DNA of 6,801 nt from Candidatus Omnitrophota bacterium (GCA_023229385.1 JALNZI010000026.1:1-6801); one strand, 5' to 3'; counted from the first letter of the stretch, positions 1 to 6,285 are shown. The notes: a model not told the origin generated them from the letters alone. Translations and numbers: made by a program.

Positions 1-41
1 TTACCTTACATTTGTTAACTTTTGACTATTTAACTGTTTTT
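1..41 (-). other. Region downstream of groEL, no clear terminator
   Basis: These 41 bases follow the groEL stop codon in the direction of transcription. They are very AT-rich. They contain an A-run right after the stop and a loose 5-bp inverted repeat, GTTAA/TTAAC, separated by 11 nt, along with a direct repeat of AGTTAA. No GC-rich stem with a following T-run is visible, so a groEL terminator, if present, lies beyond the window edge. No start of another gene can be supported here. Confidence 0.5.
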
Positions 42-1685
42 TTAATACATTCCTCCACCCATGCCGCCCATTCCGCCCATTCCACCGGGCATTGGAGGCA
101 TCTTTTCGTCTTTTTCAGGCTTATCAGTGATCAAGGTTTCGGTTGTAAGTAAGAGTGCGGCAATGCTGGAAGCATTCTGAAGCGCCGAACGGGTTACTTT
201 TGTAGGATCAATTACGCCTGCCTCTAACATATCAACGTAAGAATCCTGGCTTACATCATAACCGATGTTAGTTTTTTCCTGTTTGATTCTTTGTACAACC
301 ACTGAACCTTCAAGTCCTGCGTTCTGAACTATCTGTCTTAATGGTTCCTCAATGGCGCGTTTTACTATATTAGCACCGATTTTTTCGTCACCTTCAAGCT
401 TTAGTTTATCTAAAGCAGCGATAGTACGAATTAATGCTACTCCGCCGCCTGGAACAATACCTTCCTGGGTGGCTGCGCGGGTTGCATGTAGCGCATCTTC
501 TACGCGGGCTTTTTTCTCTTTCATCTCTGATTCTGTAGCTGCGCCTACGTTAATTACGGCAACGCCGCCGGCTAATTTAGCCAGGCGTTCCTGAAGTTTT
601 TCTTTATCATAATCTGAATCAGTATCTTCGATCTGTTTCTTAAGCTGGGAAATTCTTGCGTTAATTGCCGTATTCTTTCCCGCGCCTTCGACAATCGTAG
701 AATTTTCTTTGTCAATTTTTACTTTCTTTGCTCGGCCTAAGTCTTCAATGTCGACATTCTCAAGCTTTATGCCTAAATCTTCGGTTAAAGCCTTACCGCC
801 GGTAAGAATAGCGATATCCTCAAGCATGGCCTTACGTCTGTCGCCATAGCCCGGGGCTTTTACAGCGCAGGCAACAAAGGTGCCGCGAATCTTGTTGACT
901 ACCAGAGTTGCCAAAGCCTCTCCATCAACCTCTTCGGCAATGATCAATAAGGGCTTGCCTACGCGGGCAATCTTCTCTAATAGAGGAAGAATATCCTTGA
1001 TCGAAGATATTTTTTTCTCATAGATAAGAATATAGGGATCTTCTAAAAGTACTTCCATTCTTTCGGTATCAGTTACGAAGTAGGGTGATAAATATCCCTG
1101 GTCAAACTGCATGCCTTCGACAACATCAAGAGTAGTAGCTGTAGATTTTGCTTCCTCAACCGTGATTACCCCGTCTTTGCCTACTTTATCCATTGCCTCG
1201 GCAATCAACTCACCAATGTTCGTATCGGAGTTAGCCGCGATACTGGCTACCTGGGCAATTTCTTTTTTATCTTTAATCGGAGTAGAAAGTTTTCCTAATT
1301 CCTCAACTACTTTTACCACTGCTTTTTCAATCCCGCGTTTCAATTCCATGGGGTTGGAACCGGCAGTGACATTCTTTAAGCCTTCACGGTAAATCGCTTC
1401 AGCTAAGACTGTGGCGGTGGTTGTCCCGTCGCCGGCGATCTCAGAAGTCTTTTCCGCGACTTCTTTGACCATCTGCGCGCCCATATTCTCAAAAGGATCT
1501 TCTAAATCAACTTCTTTGGCTACTGTTACTCCGTCTTTAGTTATGGTCGGGGAGCCAAATTTTTTATCAATAACCACGTTGCGGCCTTTAGGCCCCAGGG
1601 TTACTTTTACCGCAGCGGCCAGCTGCTCTACGCCGCTTAATATCTTGCGGCGGGCATCATCACTATATAACAATTGCTTTGCCAT
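42..1685 (-). CDS. groEL: Chaperonin GroEL (Hsp60, 60 kDa subunit)
   Basis: This gene encodes the large subunit of the group I chaperonin, a cytoplasmic double heptameric ring that encloses unfolded proteins and folds them using ATP with its lid GroES. The protein is 547 residues, normal for the family, and matches it from end to end. Visible hallmarks are the nucleotide-binding TLGPKGRN at 29-36, GDGTTTAT at 85-92 with the Mg-binding Asp86, the catalytic Asp397 in ARVEDALHATRAA, and the family signature around 404-415 ending in VPGGG. The C-terminal tail is the usual disordered Gly-Gly-Met repeat (534-546), here capped by an extra terminal tyrosine. The ATG start is fixed by a strong GAGGAGG site just upstream and by the conserved MAKQLLYSDDARRK opening. 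It lies 11 nt after groES and is transcribed with it from the CIRCE-controlled promoter. No inactivating change is seen. Confidence 0.99.
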   Translation of the reverse strand: MAKQLLYSDDARRKILSGVEQLAAAVKVTLGPKGRNVVIDKKFGSPTITKDGVTVAKEVDLEDPFENMGAQMVKEVAEKTSEIAGDGTTTATVLAEAIYREGLKNVTAGSNPMELKRGIEKAVVKVVEELGKLSTPIKDKKEIAQVASIAANSDTNIGELIAEAMDKVGKDGVITVEEAKSTATTLDVVEGMQFDQGYLSPYFVTDTERMEVLLEDPYILIYEKKISSIKDILPLLEKIARVGKPLLIIAEEVDGEALATLVVNKIRGTFVACAVKAPGYGDRRKAMLEDIAILTGGKALTEDLGIKLENVDIEDLGRAKKVKIDKENSTIVEGAGKNTAINARISQLKKQIEDTDSDYDKEKLQERLAKLAGGVAVINVGAATESEMKEKKARVEDALHATRAATQEGIVPGGGVALIRTIAALDKLKLEGDEKIGANIVKRAIEEPLRQIVQNAGLEGSVVVQRIKQEKTNIGYDVSQDSYVDMLEAGVIDPTKVTRSALQNASSIAALLLTTETLITDKPEKDEKMPPMPGGMGGMGGMGGGMY

Positions 1686-1696
1686 GGATCCTCCTC
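1686..1696 (-). promoter_or_regulatory. Ribosome binding site of groEL
   Basis: The whole groES-groEL spacer, read on the minus strand, is GAGGAGGATCC directly before the ATG. GGAGG is a strong Shine-Dalgarno core about 5 nt from the start codon. It begins immediately after the groES stop, so groEL can be loaded independently and does not need to rely on coupling alone. Confidence 0.85.
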
Positions 1697-1987
1697 TTAT
1701 TTAATAATAGCTAAAATATCCTCTTCGCGTAAGATGAGCAACTCTTCGCCTTCTTTAGTGGTAATTTCGTTTCCGGAATATTTTCCGTATAATACCTTGT
1801 CTCCGACTTTTACTTCCGGAGCTTGTACTGTTCCATTCTCCAACACTTTGCCTTTTCCTACCGCGACAACTTTAGCTTCTTGTGGTTTTTCTTTAGCTGT
1901 ATCCGGCAAGACAATTCCGCCTTTAGTTTTATTCTCTGCTTCTAAGGGCTTGACGACTATGCGGTCTCCTAATGGTTTAATCTCCAT
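1697..1987 (-). CDS. groES: Co-chaperonin GroES (Hsp10)
   Basis: This gene encodes the 10 kDa co-chaperonin, a heptameric lid that closes the GroEL folding chamber in the cytoplasm. The 96-residue length is typical. The N-terminal KPLGDRIVVKPL (4-15) is the classical GroES opening. The mobile loop spans roughly 17-34 and contains the hydrophobic IVL tripeptide (25-27) that docks on the GroEL apical domain. The glycine-rich VGDKVLYGKYSG (61-72) and the closing LREEDILAII are also standard. The ATG start is placed by a perfect Shine-Dalgarno 4 nt upstream. groES is the first gene of the groESL transcript, and the CIRCE operator lies in its 5' leader. Nothing in the protein is unusual. Confidence 0.99.
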   Translation of the reverse strand: MEIKPLGDRIVVKPLEAENKTKGGIVLPDTAKEKPQEAKVVAVGKGKVLENGTVQAPEVKVGDKVLYGKYSGNEITTKEGEELLILREEDILAIIK

Positions 1988-1991
1988 CTTG

Positions 1992-2002
1992 TCACCTCCT
2001 TA
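1992..2002 (-). promoter_or_regulatory. Full-length Shine-Dalgarno of groES
   Basis: On the minus strand this reads TAAGGAGGTGA. That is 11 bases fully complementary to the canonical 3' end of bacterial 16S rRNA, with GGAGG placed 7 nt before the ATG. Such an extended match is consistent with a highly expressed gene. It also shows that the host uses the standard anti-Shine-Dalgarno. Confidence 0.9.
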
Positions 2003-2018
2003 AAAAATTGTTAATAGC

Positions 2019-2045
2019 TTAGCACTCGTTTCTCTAGAGTGCTAA
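2019..2045. promoter_or_regulatory. CIRCE operator (HrcA binding site)
   Basis: The sequence is TTAGCACTC, a 9-base spacer, then GAGTGCTAA. This is a perfect match in both arms to the CIRCE consensus (TTAGCACTC-N9-GAGTGCTAA), the binding site of the heat-shock repressor HrcA. The operator shares its outermost base with the last position of the -10 element and extends over the expected transcription start, so bound HrcA should block RNA polymerase. In characterised bacteria HrcA needs GroEL for activity, giving feedback between chaperonin load and groESL transcription; that this applies here is inference. hrcA itself is not in the window. Confidence 0.98.
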
Positions 2046-2072
2046 TTATAAGCAAAAAAAAAATCTTGTCAA
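2045..2072 (-). promoter_or_regulatory. groESL promoter, sigma-70/sigma-A type
   Basis: Read on the minus strand, a perfect TTGACA (-35, bases 2072-2067) is followed after 16 nt by a perfect TATAAT (-10, bases 2050-2045). The spacer contains a run of ten T. A six-A tract sits just upstream of the -35 and could act as a short UP-like element. Transcription should start near 2037-2039, inside the CIRCE repeat, giving a leader of about 50 nt. A consensus vegetative promoter held down by a repressor is the usual design of HrcA-controlled groESL operons. The 16-bp spacer is one base shorter than optimum. Confidence 0.93.
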
Positions 2073-2081
2073 GAGTTTTTT
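2054..2081 (-). terminator. Possible weak terminator overlapping the groESL -35
   Basis: Immediately after the stop codon of the exported-protein gene the minus strand reads A6, C, TCTTG, A, CAAGA, T10. The RNA could fold as UCUU/AAGA with a GAC loop, extended by A-U pairs past one bulged C, and would be followed by unpaired U. The layout resembles an intrinsic terminator, but the stem has a single G-C pair and would be weak. It occupies the same bases as the groESL -35 and spacer. The upstream operon could also read through into groESL. Confidence 0.25.
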
Positions 2082-2083
2082 AT

Positions 2084-2728
2084 CTATTTAATCCATTGTT
2101 TACGCTCCTGAGCGGAGATTTCGTTAACGATGCCATCCATTTTATTATCGCTGCTGATCAGGTTGAATTCTTCGTTCCTGTAGGAAAAATCAAGGGTGTA
2201 AGTATTAGTGATTGTGTAGAAAAACAGTTTTGTATCGCTGGTATTTGGATGATGGTATTTTTCGGCGTAAAGCTCTTCTTTTACGATTACGATAGCTTTA
2301 TAAGGAGAGGTTACGGAATCGGTTTTAATTACATCGCTGTCGGTCACGGTGTATTTGTATCCCCGTAAATAATACTCATAGCGGATTGGCGGCAGGATTA
2401 TGGCGATCCGCGGTTGCCTATCCCAGTCTTGTTCGATAAAAGTGCCTAACTGCCTATCCCTTTCTTTTTCAATCGAAGTTATCCAGCTTTCAGTTGCCTG
2501 TCCAAGGCGAAAGTTAAGCTGGGCGGCTATTTCATCCTGTTCATTTTGTTTTTGTTTTTCATAATTTTTGAGCGCTTGTTCAATAACTGTTTTTGTACCG
2601 TTGCCTTCTTTGGGTGGCGCTTGGTCGTCCTGGGCATAAGAGGTTCTTGCGGGAGCGGCAATAAGGCAAACAGCTATGGCTGTAGTTATAAGATTAAACG
2701 CGTTTTTTGCTTGCGTATTCATAGACAA
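2084..2728 (-). CDS. Predicted exported protein of unknown function
   Basis: I do not recognise this 214-residue protein. Its N-terminus looks like a Sec signal peptide: a short start with Lys8, a hydrophobic segment at about 11-26 (FNLITTAIAVCLIAAP), and a likely signal peptidase I site after SYA at 30-32. The mature part starts with a polar, low-hydrophobicity stretch, then a charged, probably helical region (about 46-100) rich in Q, E and K. From about 107 it has alternating hydrophobic and tyrosine-rich segments (IAIILPPIRYEYYLRGYKYTV, AIVIVKEELYAEKY, LFFYTITNTYTLDFSY) that suggest beta strands. No cysteine occurs after the signal, so it is not a lipoprotein, and no further membrane segment is seen. 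A TTG start is chosen because AAAGGG lies 7 nt before it. An in-frame ATG at 2722 would have a 13-nt gap and gives a protein two residues shorter. It overlaps the end of coaX by 35 nt and is the last gene before the groESL promoter. Confidence 0.8.
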   Translation of the reverse strand: MSMNTQAKNAFNLITTAIAVCLIAAPARTSYAQDDQAPPKEGNGTKTVIEQALKNYEKQKQNEQDEIAAQLNFRLGQATESWITSIEKERDRQLGTFIEQDWDRQPRIAIILPPIRYEYYLRGYKYTVTDSDVIKTDSVTSPYKAIVIVKEELYAEKYHHPNTSDTKLFFYTITNTYTLDFSYRNEEFNLISSDNKMDGIVNEISAQERKQWIK

Positions 2729-3443
2729 GATTAATCCCTTTTAAAGTCAAATCTTTATCGATTTTCATATTTAAATTTGAGTATTCTTGGATCAGGCAAA
2801 TATTTCCGCCGGTACCGATAACTGTGGTATCTTTTCCAAGCTGCTGCCGGATCCTTTTTACTATCCCGCTGCATAAGTCTGCTGCGCCAAAAACAATGCC
2901 GCTTAAAATGCTGCTTTTAGTGTCCTGTCCGATAAGTGTTCTTGGTCTGGATAACTTTACTTCCGGCAGCAAGGCAGTTTTTTCTTTCAAGACTTTAAGC
3001 GAAATTCCCATTCCCGGAGTAATTAAACCTCCCAGATATTCTTTTTTTCTTGAAATTAGATCAAAGGTAACCGCTGTCCCTGAATCAATGACAATTAATG
3101 GGGCCCGGTAAAAGATACTTGCCGCATAGGCATTTACCAGGCGGTCCTGGCCTACTTGTTTTGGTTTGCGATAAAGGTTTTTTATGGGAACAGAGAAGTC
3201 TTTACCTATTATATAGGGCGCCCTGCCGGTTAAAGATGCCAGGCTGCCTGAGATAAGCTTAATTTGTTTTGGCACAACACTACAGATGACGCTGACTGAT
3301 ATTTTAGGAGTGTATTTAAGCTTTTTAATCAGGCGGGTTTTAAAACATTCTTTTGTAGAAATATCAAACTGCCTGATTAATTTTGGCCCTTTAAATATAC
3401 CGCAGGATATATTAGTGTTGCCAATATCAACTGCCAGTAGCAT
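2694..3443 (-). CDS. coaX: Type III pantothenate kinase
   Basis: This enzyme phosphorylates pantothenate with ATP, the first step of coenzyme A synthesis, in the cytoplasm. The 249-residue protein has the ASKHA-fold motifs of the CoaX family: DIGNTNISCGIF at 6-17 (phosphate-binding), GQDRLVNAYAA at 98-108 with the expected catalytic base Asp100, DSGTAVTFD at 120-128, GGLITPGMGISLK at 138-150, SGIVFGA at 181-187, and TGGN at 211-214. DSGTAVTFD differs slightly from the commoner DFGTATTFD, but the key Asp and Gly-Thr are kept. The closing LTLKGINLVYEY is the usual family end, so the gene is complete. Family members typically need a monovalent cation and are insensitive to CoA feedback. Its ATG is preceded by AAGGAG 7 nt upstream. 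It overlaps the uvrB end by 17 nt and the next gene by 35 nt. No birA gene lies beside it, although the two are often adjacent elsewhere. Confidence 0.97.
   Translation of the reverse strand: MLLAVDIGNTNISCGIFKGPKLIRQFDISTKECFKTRLIKKLKYTPKISVSVICSVVPKQIKLISGSLASLTGRAPYIIGKDFSVPIKNLYRKPKQVGQDRLVNAYAASIFYRAPLIVIDSGTAVTFDLISRKKEYLGGLITPGMGISLKVLKEKTALLPEVKLSRPRTLIGQDTKSSILSGIVFGAADLCSGIVKRIRQQLGKDTTVIGTGGNICLIQEYSNLNMKIDKDLTLKGINLVYEYASKKRV
2736..2742 (-). promoter_or_regulatory. Ribosome binding site favouring a TTG start
   Basis: The minus strand reads AAAAGGG, then seven bases, then TTG TCT ATG. The seven-base gap to TTG (2728) is normal, whereas the gap to the ATG (2722) is 13. This points to TTG as the initiator of the exported-protein gene, although the ATG cannot be excluded. 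The site lies inside the coaX coding region. Confidence 0.55.
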
Positions 3444-5397
3444 GTTTTAGCTCCTTGATCTTGTCTCTTAAGCCGGCTGCCTTTTCAAATAAGAGGTTGC
3501 GCGCAGCCAGCTCCATCTCATATTCTAACTCAGAAATATATTTATGCAATTGGTATTGCTCTTGGGGTTCTCCGGTCAGCTCGCGGACAAATTCGTCAGC
3601 CTCCTCCAGTATTTCAATCCCTTCTTTAATGGATTTTTGAATTGAGCGCGGGGTAATTGCGTTCTTTTGATTGTATTCCATTTGGAGTTTTCTTCTGCGT
3701 CGGCTTTCGCTGATTGCTTTTTTCATTGAACCGGTAATGGTGTCGGCGTACATAATTACCGTGCCGTTGATGTTACGTGCCGCGCGTCCGCCGACCTGGA
3801 TAAGGCTTGTAGCTGAACGTAAGAAGCCTTCTTTATCCGCGTCCAGGATTGCCACTAACGAGACTTCCGGTAAATCCAGGCCTTCGCGTAATAGGTTGAT
3901 CCCGACTAAACAATCAAATTTCTTTTCCCTTAATTCCTTTAATATCCTGGAGCGTTCGATGGTTTTTATTTCAGAGTGCAGGTATTTTACTTTTATCCCG
4001 TTTTCCGCCAGGTAATTAGCCAGGTCCTCGGACATCCTTTTGGTTAACGTGGTTACCAGCACTCTTTCTTTGTTTTTTGCGCGGAGCTTAATCTGGCTAA
4101 TTAAATCTTCGATCTGCCCGGTTGTGGGCTTAACTATTATTTCCGGGTCGAGCAGGCCGGTAGGCCGGATAATCTGTTCAGCAACTTTATGGTTACTTAA
4201 TTTTAACTCGTATTCATCAGGCGTGGCTGAGACAAAAATTGTGCTGTCGGTAAGTTGGTTAAACTCAGTGAATTTTAACGGCCGGTTGTCCAGGCAGGAC
4301 GGGAGCCGAAAACCGTATTCAACCAGGGTTTCTTTTCTTGCCTTGTCTCCGGCATACATACCCCTTATTTGGGGTATGGTCGCGTGAGATTCATCGATGA
4401 TGGTTAAAAATTCCCCTTTAAAATAATCAATCATTGAATACGGCCGGCTGCCCGCTGGCCTGCCGCTTAAATGTCGGGAATAGTTTTCTATTCCGTGGCA
4501 GTACCCTATTTCCTTAAGCATCTCTAAATCATAATTTGTGCGTGATTCCAGGCGCTGGGCTTCTAATAGTTTATTTCTTTGTTTTAAACTTTTAAGCTGT
4601 ATGGCTAATTCTTCCCTGATTGAGGCGATTGCCCCGTTAACTTTATCTCCGGAGACAATAAAATGTTTTGCCGGATAGATAGCGACCCTGTCGATATTAC
4701 TTAAAACTTCCGCGGATACCGGTTCAAATACGGAAATCTTATTTATAAAATCTCCATTTAATTCTATACGCAGCGCTTTTTCACTGTATGAGGGAAATAT
4801 CTCAACGATTTCTCCGCGAACCCTGAACTTAGCGCGTTTAAATTCATAATCATTCCGTTCGTATTGGATTTGGATTAACCTGGATATTAATTCTTCGCGC
4901 TCCAGTTGTTCGCCTTTATTCAGAATCAACAGGTGCCCCTGGTACTCTTCAGGAGAACCCAGGTTGTAAATACAGGAAACCGAAGCGACAACAATTACGT
5001 CCTGGCGGCTCATTAATGAGGTCGTCGCAGAGAGCCTTAAACGGTCCAGGCGTTCATTTATCGAGGAATCTTTTTCAATATAGGTGTCCGTGGATGGGAT
5101 ATATGCTTCCGGCTGGTAGTAGTCATAGTAACTTACAAAATACTCAACCGCATTATGCGGAAAGAATTCTTTAAATTCAGAGTATAGCTGGGCGGCTAAT
5201 GTTTTATTGTGCGAGATGATTAAGGTTGGTTTGTTTAGCTTGGCGATGAGATTGGCCAGGGTAAAGGTTTTTCCGCTTCCGGTGACCCCTAAGAGCGTGG
5301 TATAACGGTTTTTGGCGAGTACGGACTTACTGAGATCTTGAATCGCTTTGGGTTGGTCGCCGCAGGGCTTGAAATTAGCAACAAGTTTAAATCTCAT
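3427..5397 (-). CDS. uvrB: UvrABC excision nuclease subunit B
   Basis: UvrB is the damage-verifying ATPase of nucleotide excision repair. UvrA loads it on DNA, it probes the strand with its beta-hairpin, and it recruits UvrC for incision. The 656-residue length is normal. Visible in order are FKPCGDQPKAI (9-19), Walker A GVTGSGKT (37-44), the beta-hairpin region from YYDYYQPEAYIP (90-101) to NERLDRLRLSAT (114-125), YCHGIENYSRHLSGR (299-313), the DESH Walker B box (335-338), DNRPLKF (370-376), GINLLREGLDLPEV (499-512), motif VI (534-541), and a C-terminal UVR coiled coil (about 621-652) that binds UvrC. Two small oddities are QVGGRAAR in place of the usual QTIGRAAR, and SATPDEYEL where SATPG-type sequence is common. 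The essential Gln, Gly and Arg residues remain. The start ATG has no good Shine-Dalgarno and lies 6 nt after the nadC stop, in the same frame, suggesting translational coupling. Confidence 0.99.
   Translation of the reverse strand: MRFKLVANFKPCGDQPKAIQDLSKSVLAKNRYTTLLGVTGSGKTFTLANLIAKLNKPTLIISHNKTLAAQLYSEFKEFFPHNAVEYFVSYYDYYQPEAYIPSTDTYIEKDSSINERLDRLRLSATTSLMSRQDVIVVASVSCIYNLGSPEEYQGHLLILNKGEQLEREELISRLIQIQYERNDYEFKRAKFRVRGEIVEIFPSYSEKALRIELNGDFINKISVFEPVSAEVLSNIDRVAIYPAKHFIVSGDKVNGAIASIREELAIQLKSLKQRNKLLEAQRLESRTNYDLEMLKEIGYCHGIENYSRHLSGRPAGSRPYSMIDYFKGEFLTIIDESHATIPQIRGMYAGDKARKETLVEYGFRLPSCLDNRPLKFTEFNQLTDSTIFVSATPDEYELKLSNHKVAEQIIRPTGLLDPEIIVKPTTGQIEDLISQIKLRAKNKERVLVTTLTKRMSEDLANYLAENGIKVKYLHSEIKTIERSRILKELREKKFDCLVGINLLREGLDLPEVSLVAILDADKEGFLRSATSLIQVGGRAARNINGTVIMYADTITGSMKKAISESRRRRKLQMEYNQKNAITPRSIQKSIKEGIEILEEADEFVRELTGEPQEQYQLHKYISELEYEMELAARNLLFEKAAGLRDKIKELKHATGS
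3451..3456 (-). promoter_or_regulatory. Ribosome binding site of coaX inside uvrB
   Basis: The minus strand reads AAGGAG, then 7 nt, then the coaX ATG. The site is embedded in the uvrB codons for Lys-Glu near its C-terminus. It settles the coaX start and shows that coaX does not depend only on coupling to uvrB. Confidence 0.8.
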
Positions 5398-5406
5398 AAA
5401 TCATCA
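5398..5406 (-). other. nadC-uvrB junction with tandem in-frame stops
   Basis: On the minus strand nadC ends ATT TGA TGA TTT and uvrB begins ATG directly after. The two TGA codons are consecutive and in the nadC frame, and the uvrB ATG is in that same frame. No strong Shine-Dalgarno precedes this ATG; GGATG is 14 nt away. Termination at TGA followed by local re-initiation is the likely way uvrB is translated. Confidence 0.8.
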
Positions 5407-6285
5407 AATAACATCCAGGCTGATATCCACGGATTTCACGGAATCAGTCAGCTCTCCGACTGAGATTATATCTACGCCTGTTGAGGCATAATCTTTTATA
5501 TTATCAAGGTAGATACCCCCGCTGGCCTCAAGTTTGCTGGGCAGGTGGTGGCTTTTGAATTCCGTATTATTCCTGATCTTTACCGCTTTTCGGATATCTT
5601 CAATCTTCATATTATCGAGCATGATCACATCGGGTTTAAAATATAATGCATGTTTAAATTCTTCCAGATTCTGTACTTCGATCTCAATTTTATAACCCTT
5701 TGGTACGCTGGGCAGTTTGATGTAGCCGTCAGTAACCTTAATATGGTTATCTTTGATCAGGATCATTTCATCCAGGCGGATCCTGTGGTTATGTCCGCCT
5801 CCTATTCTGACGGCGTATTTTTGCAATTCTCTTAAACCGGGCATGGTTTTACGGGTATCGGTAATCTTTGTTTTGTAAGGTTCGATTTCTTTGACAAATT
5901 CGCGGGTTTTAGTGGCAATGCCGGAAAGCAGCGATAATAAATTCAAAGCCACGCGTTCTGCGGTAAGTATGCTGCTGGCCTTGCCGGAAATAATCGCGAT
6001 TGTTTTTTTGGCCTTGGTTGTTCTGCCTTCTTTTATCTTTTGGATAAAATTGATTGAAGGATCTACGGACTTGAATACCTTTTCTGCTACAATCATTCCG
6101 CAAACCAGGAAATCCTCCTTGGCGATGATCTTGGCTTTAATGATTTTATCTTTAGAAATAGTCAGCTGGGTGGTAATATCTCCCCGGCCGATATCCTCAA
6201 TTAGGGCGTGTCTGACTATTGTTTCAAGTTTTCCGGCGTTAATTTCAGGTTTTTTCTCCGACAGGAAGTATTTAGCGTAAGCCAT
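5404..6285 (-). CDS. nadC: Quinolinate phosphoribosyltransferase (nicotinate-nucleotide pyrophosphorylase, carboxylating)
   Basis: NadC converts quinolinate and phosphoribosyl pyrophosphate to nicotinate mononucleotide, CO2 and pyrophosphate, the last committed step of de novo NAD synthesis in the cytoplasm. The 293-residue protein carries the family's motifs: EDIGRGDITT (30-39), ERVALNLLSLLSGIAT (110-125), TDTRKTMPGLR (142-152), GGGHNHR (162-168), LIKDNH (176-181), EIEVQ (201-205), VIMLDNM (220-226), EASGGI (253-258) and SVGELTDSVKSVDISLD (275-291). Expected substrate contacts by comparison with characterised NadC are Arg145, Lys146, His167, Arg168, Lys178, Glu203 and Asp224, and all are present. 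This separates it from the related ModD and nicotinate phosphoribosyltransferase families. The LTDS near the end often reads LTHS elsewhere. nadA and nadB are not in the window. The start overlaps valS by 14 nt and is supported by an excellent Shine-Dalgarno. Confidence 0.98.
   Translation of the reverse strand: MAYAKYFLSEKKPEINAGKLETIVRHALIEDIGRGDITTQLTISKDKIIKAKIIAKEDFLVCGMIVAEKVFKSVDPSINFIQKIKEGRTTKAKKTIAIISGKASSILTAERVALNLLSLLSGIATKTREFVKEIEPYKTKITDTRKTMPGLRELQKYAVRIGGGHNHRIRLDEMILIKDNHIKVTDGYIKLPSVPKGYKIEIEVQNLEEFKHALYFKPDVIMLDNMKIEDIRKAVKIRNNTEFKSHHLPSKLEASGGIYLDNIKDYASTGVDIISVGELTDSVKSVDISLDVI

Noticed and set aside
1..41. Inverted repeat GTTAA/TTAAC as a groEL terminator
   Set aside because: The arms are only 5 bp, all but one pair A-T, with an 11-nt loop and no following T-run.
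1685..1690. GGATCC palindrome before groEL as a regulatory site
   Set aside because: A six-base palindrome formed by the ribosome site and start context is expected by chance. No further symmetry surrounds it.
352..1704. Plus-strand open frames opposite groEL (352-594, 1111-1392, 1411-1704)
   Set aside because: They lie antisense to an intact, highly conserved groEL, show no recognisable motifs, and their serine/alanine-rich composition is what the complement of this gene gives.
1674..2003. Plus-strand open frame opposite groES
   Set aside because: It is fully covered by groES and its ribosome site on the other strand, with no family resemblance.
2039..2368. Plus-strand open frame starting inside CIRCE, opposite the exported-protein gene
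   Set aside because: It starts within the operator/promoter. The minus-strand frame is twice as long, with a signal peptide and ribosome site, so it is the better candidate.
2546..3111. Plus-strand open frames opposite the exported-protein gene and coaX (2546-2734, 2824-3111)
   Set aside because: They are shadow frames of minus-strand genes, without motifs or a convincing ribosome site.
3455..4387. Plus-strand open frames opposite uvrB
   Set aside because: uvrB is continuous and conserved through this region. These frames are its complement.
5909..6103. Minus-strand 64-codon frame inside nadC
   Set aside because: It is an out-of-frame reading of conserved nadC sequence with unlikely composition (Q/R/N-rich).
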